Under the pieces are notes generated by a model. That model saw nothing but the letters and a program-made list of their open reading frames with translations. It was not told the DNA's origin and made no database searches. Shown here in pieces: positions 51,927 to 63,149 of a stretch of 64,000 nucleotides of DNA (position 1 is its first letter; each line of letters opens with the position of its first letter). Source of the stretch: Spizellomyces punctatus DAOM BR117 (lineage: Eukaryota; Chytridiomycota; Chytridiomycetes; Spizellomycetales; Spizellomycetaceae). Made by a program: the position numbers and the translations under genes. The stretch covers positions 1,709,299 to 1,773,298 of the forward strand of contig NW_015971537.1 of NCBI RefSeq assembly GCF_000182565.1. Direction: 5' to 3'.

Positions 51927-54723
51927 TCAACGCTTTTTCTGCAACTCTCTCAATTTCTCCATAACAACCTCCAACGTAAACTTCTTTTCCTGAACCTCCA
52001 AATGTTTGGCAACAATAGGATTCTGCTTGGCAAATTCCATAATTTCATTCCGAGTCAAATCATAGTATAAACGATTATCAATCTCGCGGGGGAGTTGGAA
52101 AAAGAATTCATTCAAGAGTTCGACCCAGATGAACATGACGGCCGTGTAAGTCAGTTTATCGGCGACGACGGATAAAAAGACTTCGGGGCAGCAAGCCTTG
52201 TTATCTGAGGTGCTGCATTGGCGGGATCGGACGGCGCTGATGCGGTGTTGGAGCAGGGCGACGCGGGATTGGAGGTTGAGGGCCTCGCGGGCGCGTTCCA
52301 TGAGTTTAACATTGTAGGCGGGGTGATCCGAGTCAAGGGATTCCGGTGGTGGAGCTTCATCAAGCGGCTTGGCATCGCTAGAGGATTGTTTACGGAGTTC
52401 AGCATCCTTGTCAGCTTTCTGGACATATTTAATGGCATTTCGCAATTTACGACGTCCAACCGTCGATTTGATGCCTTGTAATCCTCTAGTTGCATCTGCC
52501 ATTTGCTTTTCCAGTAATGCCACAGCCCGCTTTTGGCCCTCCTGCCATTCGAGTTCCGAGCATTCAACTTCAAACTTGTATGGCTTGATGGTGTTTTCGA
52601 CTTGGTCTACTGCAGTATGGAACTTTGTGCGGAGGAGATCATTGGTGAATTCCATGACTTTGCGACGCCCCTCCGAATGATGGACCCATGGTTCAGTGGA
52701 AGTGAGTCGCTCCATATTCCGCATGAGGACGTCCACCACAAGTTGGACTGATGCCCGTCCAACGCCACTCTTGGTTAACGCCCCCGAGCTCATGTCAAGC
52801 CGGGTGGGCCAATAGGGATCCACAAGGCATAGGCGGGGTAGGTTACCAATCCTAGGGTCACTCCAGTACATGTCTGAGCAAATGTCCAGTAACCGCTGTT
52901 CGAGCATCGTGCGAACTTCTTCCCTAACTTGGGGCTTTCCAAACTGCTTTGCAAATTCCTTGAAGCGCTGTTTCAACGCATCAATCGATTCAAGGGCGTA
53001 GCTCTCTGCACTAATCTTTCGATCATTGTAATGGACTTTGAACTGGTACCGAGCTTCATCCAATTCGGATTGTACGGCATCTGAAATGCTGTGCAGGGAT
53101 CGTCCCATGTGGTCCTCAAGTACTTGCATGAGTCTCCGTCTCAGTGTCGCAGTCCCCACCATGACCTTTTTGGACCGGTATGAGGGCTGAGAATTGAAAA
53201 AAGCGTCTTCGGAACGTATCAACGCCTGAGAATTCATTCCAGACCCAGATGATTTGCACACTACTCCAACGTAGCCCAGTTGGAGGGGGTAATCCTTGTT
53301 GGTCAAAATCCCCACACCCGTGTCCTGCTCGACTAAATCCATCTTTGTGACGACACCGATTGTACGTTGCCCTCTGGGATCCACTTTGCGACTCGCTCGA
53401 AGTGCTTCAGAGTTGGCTAAATCGACATCGGCGGCGCATACAGCCAGAATGATATTAGGCTCGCGAATGTAGGATTCGCACAGGTCGGCAATTTTCTCTT
53501 TGAGAATGGCGGGTTGATTTCGATTGTGGATTTGGATGTAACCTGGGAGGTCGACAAGGGTGAGATCAGGTACATTGGCAGAATACACACGGAGTTCGAT
53601 CGGATTGTTTGAGACGCATTCTGCGTCGGATACGGCCATGTTTAGATCCGTTAGGGTCTTTTGCACCTGAGTGAAATCGCGAACTTTTCCTAATCCCAGC
53701 TGAGGAAACTCTGCGTACTCTTCAGCCGAGTTTGGTGTGTGAATGAGCGTGAGCTCAATGGGTCGTCGTGTTACCATATTCGTACCCCTGTTCCAAACCC
53801 AGTGTTAAGCTCTTATGAATTATGCATGTTTCATGCACTACCACCTACTTTGGCAAAAATTCATGACCAACAATAGCCTCCAACACAGAACTTTTACCCG
53901 AACTCTGCGATCCAATCACCACAATACTAGGTAATGTCATCTTTGCATTATTATCCACTGTCTTTAACAAATTCCGGACTTCAATCAGCTTCTTGGTCAA
54001 CACCATCAAATCTTCATCAGGCGGAGTCATGGTGCTCATTGGTTTAGTCTGCGTTGCCTGATGCTGCACGGCCTTCATAACATCCAACTCTGTCGGTATC
54101 GTTCCAATCGGGTCCCCACCCAACGCCGCAGTCGTCAGTTCATCAAACTTCTCAGCAGCTTTTTCCATGCCTGGAAGTGCGGGAGGTGTCTGTGGGAGTA
54201 TATCGGGTAATTTAAACTTTGATAAGTCAACGTCGATATCTGGGAGTCGGATTTCGGGGATCTCGATATTACTAAGGTCGATACTTGATACAAAATCGTT
54301 GGCCTTTGAAAAGGCATCTTTCATCCAGTCTGGGACATATTCTTTTTGTAATTCTGTACAAAGAGTATTTTAGTACTCTAACTTAATCGCCTGGTTGCAG
54401 TGCACTCTGAACGACGTACCGTTCAACTTGTACCCCATCACCGCCACCATACCCCCACCCGCAGAAGCAGCCGCAACCGTCATACGCAACAAGGAAAACG
54501 TTGCCCTCGCTGCTCCAAATATGCTTCTCCGTTGTTCATGTCGGGTATTTCTGTGCTGCCAATGTTGCCATCGCGGCCGACGGGTATATTGCGAGTTGGT
54601 CCACATGTGCCGGTGGAGGGGTACAAAAGGCCGTGTTGTTTGGCCTCTGTACCCGCGAAGGAGGCCGTAGTTTCGGAAAGACATTGCGCGTGGTAGGGAG
54701 GTTGAAGTTATGGATTGGGACAT
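51927..54723 (-). CDS. MGM1: Mitochondrial dynamin-like GTPase Mgm1/OPA1
   Basis: Fuses inner mitochondrial membranes and shapes cristae. Exons 54420-54723, 53849-54353 and 51927-53787 give 889 residues (yeast 902). A basic presequence is followed by one hydrophobic segment ([17 protein letters not shown], about residues 82-98), the expected inner-membrane anchor before the rhomboid cleavage site. The GTPase domain has the P-loop [12 protein letters not shown] (about 247), [22 protein letters not shown] and VVTKMDLV. Middle and GTPase-effector regions follow, ending in [17 protein letters not shown]. The start is 352 bp from the divergent CLP1 start. Confidence 0.95.
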
Positions 54724-55075
54724 GACGGCGGCGCCGACCGAGCCCAGCTCACGCTCTCTCGTGATGGTCTAGCAAGAGACCAAAAACAGCTCTGTTAATG
54801 ACTCCTTACTAGGAGACCCCGCTGTACCCTACAAATGCTATATGCAAATATCGTCCTCTTGCAGTCAAGTATAAACTGCTCGCAGCCAGCAAAAACACTA
54901 ATTTTGCGTAAGTGGCGGACAACAAAGGAAAACACTCCGACTACGAACGCTCAAGTGAGTCAGGCGGTTCTGCGCGTATCCATGCCAACAACGCCGATAG
55001 CGTGACTCATCCTGGACGTCCAGCAATCCGATCTTCGTTACCAATGGCTTGCCCATCCAAGCTGTTGAATTTACG
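54724..55075. other. Bidirectional promoter region MGM1/CLP1
   Basis: About 350 bp between the divergent starts. A TGACTCA is present at about 55003, but a single heptamer is weak evidence. No TATA box or small gene is evident. Confidence 0.4.
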
Positions 55076-57151
55076 ATGGACAGCGATGCCCAAGAGGTAA
55101 AAGAGATACCCTCAACTTCTTACCGTGCGCATCCTATCAACTCTGCTCTCGTTACTGTAGGAGATAGCATCAGAACCAGGCCGCATCGTGACGCTCCGTC
55201 CCGGTCAAGAATTCCGTTTCGAAAATGATTTTTCAGAGAATGGGATCGTTACCCTCAAGGTATGGACCAATAACACCAGCATGAGCATTATAGAGTGTAC
55301 ATGCCATACAATCCCTTCCTATTACCAACAAAATAGATTGTACAATACACACAATTTTGGATGGGACGTACAATACAAAAGACAATAGAGTCCAGTTGTT
55401 GAAACACCTTTTTTTTTTCCTTTTTTCTATCCAGCTCAAATCAGGCCACGCCGAGATCTTTGGCACAGAACTCGCATCAGACCCCACCTACGCATTCTCG
55501 GGTCGAAAAGTCGCAGTGTACACCTGGCATGGATGTACATTAGAGATATCCTTTTGCTTTTTATTTTTTCCATCCTTGTTTTTATCATGTTTTTCTTGAC
55601 TCTGTAACACGTTCGAGGGAAACCTACTGTAGATTATATAGCAGAGGAGGCTCCGATGCAGAGTTATTTGAATGTTCATCTTGCGTTGGAGCAGTTGCGT
55701 ACTGCTGCTGCTGAAAAGGGTGACGCAGGACCAAAGGTACAAAGTGTGTCAAGAAGCGAATTTGTATTTGCTTCTTTTGTTAATGTATTTGTTTGTTGTT
55801 TTTTTGAGGAGTAGGTCATGATTGTCGGACCCGAAGACGTAGGAAAAACCTCACTCTGCAAAATCCTCTTAAACTATGCAGTCAAACAAGGCAACAAACC
55901 CATTTTTGTCGATATTGATCCCAACGAGGTATTGAATTTCCTTTATCACCCTACTTTCAACTCGTCCTCAATAAACTTTTGTAGGGATCTGTCAGTTTAC
56001 CTGGCACACTCTCAGCAACAGCCATCAGCCGTCCCATTGACGTTGAAGAAGAATTCTCGGCATCGTCTGCAACGACTGGGACGAGTCCGTTGGTGTATTA
56101 CTATGGGTATGCTTCTGCTTTGGAGAAACCGAAATTGTATCATGCGTTGGTGGAGCGGTTGGCGGGGGTCGTGAATAAGAAATTGGATCAAGTGGATGGT
56201 GAGTAGACTTTGTCTGTCCTTTTTGTTTTTTTGTGATGGGGAAATGTTGATGGGGTTGTTGATGGTGGGTAGTGCGTTCTTCGGGGTGTATAATCAATAC
56301 CCCGCGACAGTTTGTGGATGTGGATGGATACGAAACGTTAACCCATGCTATTGATCAATTTGGAGGTAACGTCAAAGAAACAAATACCCAATATAGTATA
56401 TCTAATACACAAAAACATGATGTTCTGTATAGTGAATGCTATCCTTGTTCTGGGCCACGAACGCCTTTACAGCGAACTCACAAAACGATTCCCAAACGGT
56501 TCAGGCATATCCATTATCAAACTTGCCAAATCCGGTGGAGTACGTTTCCTTTTTTTTTTTTGTGTGTTTTGAAAATGTAAATAAATGGTTAACAAATGAT
56601 TTGTATAGGTCGTCACACGAGATAAAACCTATCGCAAACAATTACAAATGCATAAAATAAAAGAATACTTTTATGGAACGCTTAAAGGGGAATTAAGTCC
56701 TTATTCTTCTCTTGTTTCTTTTACGGATGTTGCTGTACGGATGGTTGGTGAAGGTAAAGATGCATACTATCCAAAATAGTGGTTATATAGTCTGTGTTTT
56801 GTATGTTATAACTTTTGTGTTTTTTTTTTTTTAGGTACATTGGCACCCTCCTCAGCCCTCCCACTAGGCTCCGAACGCCTCCTCCAAGAAACCCGACTCG
56901 TCAAAGTAGAACCCGGGGACATTCTCCTTCATTCCATATTAGCCGTCTCGAATGCGCCTCTCCCCGACACCCAAACAAACCTAACACCCGAACAAGAAAG
57001 TTCCTTGGTGCTTGGAACGAATTTAGCTGGGTTTGTGTATGTGAGTGAAGTTGAGGAGGAGAAAAAAAAGATGACGGTTTTGGCGCCGAATCCCGGGAGG
57101 TTGCCTAGGAGGTTTTTGGTTATGGCGAGTTTAAAGTGGATGGAGGATTAA
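55076..57151 (+). CDS. CLP1: mRNA cleavage factor / polynucleotide 5'-hydroxyl kinase Clp1
   Basis: Nuclear subunit of cleavage factor IA in mRNA 3'-end formation; in animals it also acts on tRNA introns. Exons 55076-55096, 55161-55259, 55435-55545, 55611-55736, 55815-55928, 55985-56198, 56273-56365, 56433-56539, 56609-56753 and 56835-57151; 448 residues. [14 protein letters not shown] and [20 protein letters not shown] form the N-terminal beta domain, [20 protein letters not shown] is the Walker A P-loop, FVDIDPNEG the Walker B area, then [15 protein letters not shown] and a C-terminal beta domain. The third intron has AT-AC ends (see separate entry). The first exon carries only seven codons. 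Confidence 0.95.
55546..55610 (+). other. U12-type (AT-AC) spliceosomal intron in CLP1
   Basis: This 65-base intron starts with ATATCCTTTT, identical to the minor-spliceosome donor consensus, and ends with CAC. TTTCTTGAC at 55592-55600 differs at one position from the U12 branch-site consensus TTCCTTRAC, and its branch A lies 11 bases before the 3' end, inside the narrow window typical of U12 introns. Removing it joins GCTLE to [16 protein letters not shown] in frame, restoring a conserved stretch of the Clp1 family. A GT-AG alternative (donor at about 55535, acceptor CTACTGTAG) keeps frame but deletes the conserved Cys-x-Leu-Glu-Val-x-Gly residues. Confidence 0.85.
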
Positions 57152-57394
57152 AATATGGGATTTGTGAGGTTTTTGGTGTTTTGTGTAAATGGGCATCTTT
57201 TGGTTGTAGCTTGTCAAAAAATCGATATACCTTTAGCTAAAAAAGCAAAACAAATCGGGGTCTACTCCTCCCATTCCGTCATTACTAGTAAAATCTAAAC
57301 AACTCTATTGGAAATTCTAGACTATCAAAAATCCCAAAAACACCACCCAATCAACTACAAAAAAAAACATAAACCAATCCCTCATCGACTTGTA

Positions 57395-58756
57395 TCACTC
57401 ATCAACACAAAAAACACGTCGCCCCGCAACAAAAACCTCAACAACATTCCTCTCATCTCCCAAAAACAAAAACTTTTCAAAACACTCTTGAGGACCTTCA
57501 CCTTCAAACACATCCACAGACCGACTCGCAAAATGATCCCTCCGTCCATCCGCACACGCATCCAAATCCACTAAAATCGCATCAAAATATTTCCCATTGA
57601 CGAAATTCCCTGTTTGGGCGTCCAGTCCGAGTGTTTTCGCGCCGCCCAATGTAGCCATATAAACTCCTTCCTCTAACGATAATGGCACCGTTCCATCTCG
57701 CATGGATAAAACTCGGGAAGCAATCAAAGCGTTTCGGATGGCGGTCAAGAGGTTGGTACTCCACCCCCCCGCAACATCTGTGCCTAATCCAACAGAAATA
57801 CCGGCATCTAAAAGAGCGCGGACGTTACATATTCCACTTGATAATGCGAAATTGGAGACAGGACAATGTGAGATGGAGGTTTGTGTGCGTGATAAGAGTT
57901 CACGATCGGAATCGTTTAGGTGGATACAATGTGCTAAAATCGTTTTGGGACCCAAAATCCCGCAAGAGTGATATGCTTGCACGTACGGGAGATGAAATAG
58001 TGATTCAACAAGTGTGCATTCTTGAATATTTTCCGCACAGTGGGTTTGTATTCGTAGGTTTTCAGAGTCCGATAACGACGAGATGGAGGCAAGTAACTCT
58101 TTTGTACACGATACCGCAAACCGCGGTGTCAAAATCGGTTGAACGAGTTCCGACCCAAGTTGTCGTACACCCCTAATAAACTCGATTGTATCCTCACAAG
58201 ACTGCTCAGCACTGTTCTCAACGTAGCCGTCCCCACCATTCCGATCCATACAGACTTTACCCACAAGAGCACGTTGACCCATCTCAACGCACGTACGCGC
58301 TAAAAGGATCGTAGCGGGTGTATGGATCGTACCATACCACGCTGCAGTCGTTGTTCCGCATCGAAGGGATTTGGCTACCACCCGTTTATAAATCGTTTCA
58401 GCGTACGAGAGGGAACTAAAGCGGCGTTCGTGGGGGAATGTGTAGGTTGTTAGCCAGGTTAGGAGGGGGAGGGTGTAGCCTGTGCCTGAAAAGGGGTACT
58501 GTGGGGCATGGATGTGTGTGTCGATGAAACCGGGGAGGAGGAGGGTGTGGGCGGGGAGATGCCGGATTGTGGGAGTGTTGTTGGATGTGAGGGTGGCGAG
58601 AAAGGTGTCGAGAGGGGTGGATGGGGGGAGAGTGTGGACAAAGGCGATGGTGCCGTCTGTGTTGACGCCGAGGATCCCTGGATTGAGGTAGGCGAGTTGG
58701 GTTTGGGAGATGGAGTGGATGATGGTGCCCACGTAAATGGTTTCGACGGTTGCCAT
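57395..58756 (-). CDS. GUD1: Guanine deaminase
   Basis: Zinc-dependent amidohydrolase converting guanine to xanthine in purine salvage. Single exon, 453 residues from MATVETIYVG; an upstream in-frame ATG at 58807 would add 17 residues but gives a hydrophobic Cys-rich start unusual for the family. Metal ligands and substrate motifs are in order: PGFIDTHIHAPQYPF (about residues 73-87), SLRCGTTTAAWYG, QTHCAENIQEC, LAHCIHLNDS, SHCPVSNFALSSG and GLGTDVAGG. It lies tail to tail with CLP1, 243 bp apart. Confidence 0.96.
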   Translation of the reverse strand: MATVETIYVGTIIHSISQTQLAYLNPGILGVNTDGTIAFVHTLPPSTPLDTFLATLTSNNTPTIRHLPAHTLLLPGFIDTHIHAPQYPFSGTGYTLPLLTWLTTYTFPHERRFSSLSYAETIYKRVVAKSLRCGTTTAAWYGTIHTPATILLARTCVEMGQRALVGKVCMDRNGGDGYVENSAEQSCEDTIEFIRGVRQLGSELVQPILTPRFAVSCTKELLASISSLSDSENLRIQTHCAENIQECTLVESLFHLPYVQAYHSCGILGPKTILAHCIHLNDSDRELLSRTQTSISHCPVSNFALSSGICNVRALLDAGISVGLGTDVAGGWSTNLLTAIRNALIASRVLSMRDGTVPLSLEEGVYMATLGGAKTLGLDAQTGNFVNGKYFDAILVDLDACADGRRDHFASRSVDVFEGEGPQECFEKFLFLGDERNVVEVFVAGRRVFCVDE

Positions 58757-59159
58757 AATAAAGATTTGGCAAAAGTGTAAATTGCAACAAAAGACAATGA
58801 GCACCAACTGGTGAGCAATGTGGGTTTTTAAACAACTGTGACTGATAAGAACACGTAAGCCGCGTATCTTTAAATCCTCTCATAGTCTAATCAAAGCGCA
58901 TCGAAAAATACAAAAACACAAAACGGTTTATTTATATACAAAAAAGCGATAGAGAAGGAGAGAGAGCCTATTCAACAACAACAACAACAAGAAAAGTAAA
59001 GAAAAGAAATGGCAAAAACCCCAACAACATGCCAATACAAACTAATCTCCCAAAACGAATACCCCAACATGGTTGCAACACTCGTCTTTTATAAAAAGAC
59101 CCCCAGCAAAAAAACAAAAACTACGCAACACACACAATATTCAAAAAAAAAAAAAAACA
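58757..59159. other. Spacer between guanine deaminase and bZIP genes
   Basis: About 400 bp, A-rich on the plus strand. It contains the guanine deaminase promoter region and the 3' end of the bZIP gene; no gene was seen. Confidence 0.4.
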
Positions 59160-60233
59160 TTATCCCATCTTGGCCTGCAACAACTCTTCTCCCGCAAACT
59201 CTTCCGAAGGCGGTGCAGGACCCAACGGATCCGCCCCCTCAGCAGGCGCACCAGGCAATTCCTGTCGCCCAATGGCACGCGCCATAAGCGCATCATGAGC
59301 CTCCCGCAAACTCGCCTCCAAACTCGCGATCCGCCGATTCAGTTCCGCTTCACGAGCGGCAAAAATGGCTCGCTCTTTTTCGACAACGGCGAGTTTGAGC
59401 GACATGCTGGAATTGAGGGCTTCGAGTTGGGCGACTTGATTTTCGAGGGTGGATAGGCGGACGGCTTTGCGTTCGCGTGAGCGGCGGGCAGCCTCTGTAA
59501 ATGAACTGTTAATCTCAAAGCACAACAAACAAGAAAACAGAACAAAACAAACCTGTATTCCTCCGCCGCTTTAATGCCAACTCATCCTCCAATTCCTCCA
59601 TCGCTTTCGTAGCCCCTTCAGCCAACCTCGCCATAGCAGACGACGATTTCGTCGGCCTCCCGTTCAAAGGACTCGCTCCTTCAAGGTTTGTATTATCGTA
59701 CGGTTTTGACCGCCTTCGTCCCGTCCCTCGTTTCGCTGTACCGGGTGTCTGCACAGCAACAGCAGCGGCGGCGGCAGCAGCAGCAGCGGCAGCAGCAGCA
59801 GCCACAGGATCGTGCTGCACGTCTAGATGGTGGTGGTGAGAAAGTGTGTTATCCAGCGTATGGTCTGCGATATCCGATCCCTCAGAGTCGGGACCCAATT
59901 TAAAGGACGCAGAGGCGGAAAGAGAGTTTTGGAGTTGATCTGGGGATACGACTTGGGGGGGTGAACCCGTCAACGCAGAGGGTTCCGCAGCTACTAGACA
60001 ACGAGATGAGAAACTTGAAAAATCAACGCGCCTATCAACTTTATACCTTCAGCAGGAGCGTTCTCGTTGCGATCCAAATAGAGCCCAGCAGCATACAAGA
60101 CTGATGGACCATCCAAATTCACCAAATCGCCGTTCGGCATGCGCTTGAAATATAATTGTGCCGCTGCTACGTCTATCGTTGGTGCAAGTGGGTTGGAAGG
60201 TATCGGCAAAGGCAACACACGGTCAGTGTCCAT
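59160..60233 (-). CDS. bZIP transcription factor, Gcn4/Cpc1 type
   Basis: DNA-binding activator; by its basic region it should bind TGA(C/G)TCA. Exons 60047-60233, 59553-59993 and 59160-59494 give 320 residues. The basic region KRRRNTEAARRSRERKAVRL is created by joining exons 2 and 3 and is almost the same as that of yeast Gcn4 (NTEAARRSR). A leucine zipper follows (LSTLENQVAQLEALNSSMSL and onward), longer than in Gcn4. Upstream lies a Ser/Pro-rich region and a run of about 14 alanines coded by GCN repeats. The C-terminal tail after the zipper is about 45 residues, unlike Gcn4 where the zipper ends the protein. No long row of upstream AUGs was seen in the leader, so Gcn4-style translational control is not evident. 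Confidence 0.88.
59752..59803. repeat. GCN trinucleotide run coding poly-alanine
   Basis: Imperfect (GCT/GCC/GCA)n repeat within exon 2 of the bZIP gene, read on the minus strand as an alanine run interrupted by one valine. The mixed codons suggest selection on the protein rather than recent slippage. Confidence 0.7.
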
Positions 60234-60300
60234 GAGTAACCCTCTTACTCCCCGTATTTTCCTCGGGGCAAAAGATTGTATGGTGCCCTCTCTCTCCGAT

Positions 60301-60319
60301 ACACACACACACACACACA
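60301..60319. repeat. (AC)n microsatellite
   Basis: About nine AC units in the 5' region of the bZIP gene, 68 bp before its start codon. It is followed by alternating GCGCGCGC, so the stretch is alternating purine-pyrimidine and could adopt Z-form DNA. Confidence 0.7.
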
Positions 60320-60445
60320 GGCGCGCGCTATACACTCTATAAAACGCGAACCGTTTCCCAATGCAAAACCAATTGGGAAAACTCCCTCAATTGTATGAAT
60401 AGATGCGAGAAGACGAGGAAAGCAAGGGTTAGGTAAACCTTGGAG

Positions 60446-60495
60446 TGAGTCAAACCTTGCACGTCACTTTGACTCACAACCCTCGCTTTGAGTCA
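60446..60495 (-). promoter_or_regulatory. Cluster of three TGA(C/G)TCA sites upstream of the bZIP gene
   Basis: TGAGTCA at 60446-60452, TGACTCA at 60470-60476 and TGAGTCA at 60489-60495 lie within 50 bp, 213-262 bp before the bZIP start; an ACGTCA half-site for CRE-type factors sits between the first two. The product's basic region is of the type that binds these heptamers, so positive autoregulation is the simplest reading. Chance occurrence of three in 50 bp is very low (about one per 8 kb expected). Confidence 0.65.
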
Positions 60496-60856
60496 TCAAA
60501 TCAAGAACGAGAAGAAGAAGAAGGAGAAGAAGCGTTTTGAGAAGAGAGAGAAAGAGAAAAGCGCCTCTCACGTGGAGTCACGAGTATGTATTTACGTAAT
60601 CATGCCGTATGCCTCCCATTATCCACATACAGTTTGTTAACGATAGTTATATCGCTGTATTTTAATCATTCAGGAATATTCACAGAAAAAACTCTTACAC
60701 ACACACACATATCATCATCTATTGCAACCCACTCGTTTATATATATATATACACACAAAGAAATCAATAGACAATTTGCACATAATTGGCTATAAACAAT
60801 TCTCTCTCTCTCTTTTTCATACAAAACAAATGTGGAAAGAGCTAGCATTGCAGTTT

Positions 60857-62456
60857 TCAGATTACAATAAAGCTAGCCACCACAGTCAACACTCCAAATA
60901 ATACAGTTTTGTATTGGACGGTGGACGCTGCCGAATTCGAGGATCCAGTGCCCAGGACACCATTCCCAGGTGGGACGGCCGTCAAATTGCTTCGGACATT
61001 CGGGTCACGAATGGCAGCAGCAACGCCAATCTGTTTATTAGCGGAATCAAACACGGTGTAAAAGGCGCGCAGGAAAACGTTGCCGAAAATGGCAGAGGGG
61101 AGGAGGGGTTGGGCTTGGCCAGGGCGGGAAGTGGTGGATCCGCCGTGAATGTCTTGTCCCGCAAATCCGCTGACGCACGCAGTGACACCGGCAATGTCGG
61201 TCGGCTGCATAAAGAGATAGTCTTGCGGGCTAATCGTGACAAAGTGCCCACCCGTGAATTCAAATTTAATGTCGGGAAAGCCAGACGGGATCTTGCCGCC
61301 GGGACACGCGGTGGCATAGAGAAAGGGGGGAGAGTTGGAGACGCGCTGCAAGTTGAGCATCGAGTTGATTTGGTCGGCGGTTTGGACGGGCAGGACGGCG
61401 AGCGAGGTTCCAGTGTCAAAGACGGTGGCAAAGTTGGATGGGAGACTGATGGTGCGAGAGGAGCCGGGAAACGAGACGGCGGTCATGAGGGACTGCCAAA
61501 AGACAAAGGGTTCCTTGCCGTTGGGACCGGATCCCGCCACAGGGAGCCAAGTAAGACCACCGGTGAATCGCGCGGCATCCACGCCCCCAAGCGTCAATCC
61601 GCCATTTTGATTTGTGCTGTCAATGTAGTAGCCAAATACAGGGGAAGTGACCTGGTTTGCACTGACGACGCGTTCCCACCAGGTTGGAGAAGCCGTTCCG
61701 CCCGCAGTGGTAGGAAGGGAAAAGGACATGCCCATGATGCCGTCCATATCCGAGGTATTTTGATTTGGGGATTTGATGGAGGTAGCTGCCTCAAATTGGA
61801 GATTGGGGACAGACAGGGTGTTGATGGCGACAGTGTCCTTTACAAAGATGCCCTGGACCGAGGTTCCATCAACGTACTCGATGGGATCTGCTTGTTGGGA
61901 GGTTGCCTGAAAGGTGGAACTCTTTGCCGGATCAAAGCGGCGACCGTTGCGGTTAATGTCGCCAGTGGTGGTGGTAGTCTGAACCCAGAGTTGGGAAGAG
62001 CCCGTATCAAAGAGGACGGACATTGGCTGTGGCGGAGTTCCAATTTCCACGGCTCCCTGATACTAGAAATATATCAAGACATTGAGAGACATGATTCCAT
62101 TGTTTTGCTTGGCAATTTGTTTTTTCTTTGATTCTTACAGCAAACAAGGTGCCTCCATCAGCGCCCGTCCCAGTCAATTTGTTGATGGTAATCTCTCTTC
62201 TGTGGACGCCTCTGACCGAGAGTGGCAGCGGTTTTTGCAAGTGAGCGGTCACTTCGAGTTTATGCAGTTTAAACAGTTCATTCTTCAAGCCAATGCTGCA
62301 AGAGAGCAAATGAGGGATGAGCGATGAGCTGTGGTCAAACGTGGAGAAAGACTATAATCCACTACACACATACCTGCATGGAGGGTCGCAAGCCTCTGCC
62401 TGTGCCCATGCCCACACCCACCCCACCACCAATAGCGATGACAAGCTCTTTATCAT
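60857..62456 (-). CDS. Secreted GPI-anchored aspartic protease (pepsin family A1)
   Basis: Exons 62374-62456, 62139-62295 and 60857-62056 give 479 residues. A signal peptide (MIKSLSSLLVVGWVWAWAQA) is followed by a propeptide and the bilobal pepsin fold with both catalytic motifs, LFDTGSSQLW (Asp about 96) and VFDTGTSLAVLP (Asp about 288). The C-terminus has a Ser/Ala stretch and a final hydrophobic segment (TVLFGVLTVVASFIVI) with no charged tail, the usual GPI-attachment signal, so the enzyme is probably held at the plasma membrane or wall like fungal yapsins. No dibasic-processing evidence is seen. The exact class within A1 cannot be told from sequence alone. Confidence 0.9.
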
Positions 62457-63149
62457 TATCCGTTTGCGTATGCGTATGTGTGTGTATGTGTGTGTGTAAA
62501 ATAAAATAGATGAAGAAGAAGAATGTACACAGCCCAAAAGCAAAAGAAAGAAGGAAATAAGAAGCTTCCTAATAATAAATGTTTCAAATCGTCATTGCAA
62601 TGTCATATATGATGGAATGCATTTGAATGAACATGGTAGATTTCATTGGTTGCAGCCACATACATTGCACAGCCACAGAGAAGAAGAAGAAGAAGAAGAA
62701 GAGATGTAGGAGTGTGTTGAGATGGGTAGAGATTGTGTGAGTGAGTGAAATAACTTAGACGATGATTTCCCTTATTTCAAGTAATAGTAACTCTTTGCGA
62801 GTGAATAATGCGATAGTAATTGGAAGATGTGTTTAATCCCTTTGATTATCGGCTGAGCAAACACTCAGGCTGGCTGGTTGCTTGTAACTTGAATCCATAG
62901 GCTGTGCAATTACCAACATAAACTATAATGCTATGAGGCTATGAGCCAATATAAGCATTAGTAGAAAAAGGTTTGATTGAAATACTTTACAAACAGAATA
63001 AACAATGCATTTCATGTGTGTATGTGTGAGTGAGCGATATTCAAGAGAATGCAACTGCGAATTTCAATAATTATTGTTACCATGGTTACATTCATTCTAC
63101 CTGGTGGGCATTTGCACATTCCCACAATCGCTCATCCTTCGTCTGGAAT
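62457..63149. other. Divergent spacer between protease and mS23 genes
   Basis: About 690 bp between divergent starts. It contains a GT-rich run at about 62476-62498 and an (AGA)n microsatellite at 62679-62703. No clear TATA box or additional gene is visible. Confidence 0.45.
62679..62703. repeat. (GAA)n microsatellite
   Basis: About eight GAA units in the spacer upstream of the aspartic protease and mS23 genes. Confidence 0.75.

Larger units (their letters stand above)
60234..60856. other. bZIP promoter region with microsatellites
   Basis: About 620 bp between the bZIP start and the protease stop. It contains an (AC)n run at 60301-60319, three Gcn4-type sites at 60446-60495, an interrupted (GAA)n run at about 60504-60532, and a short (TA)n-(CA)n run at about 60738-60756. 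No gene was seen. Confidence 0.5.

Noticed and set aside
60914-62131. 405-codon open frame on the plus strand
   Set aside because: It lies fully antisense to the aspartic protease, whose frame has family motifs, catalytic residues, signal peptide and GPI signal. The antisense frame shows none and reflects codon bias of the real gene.
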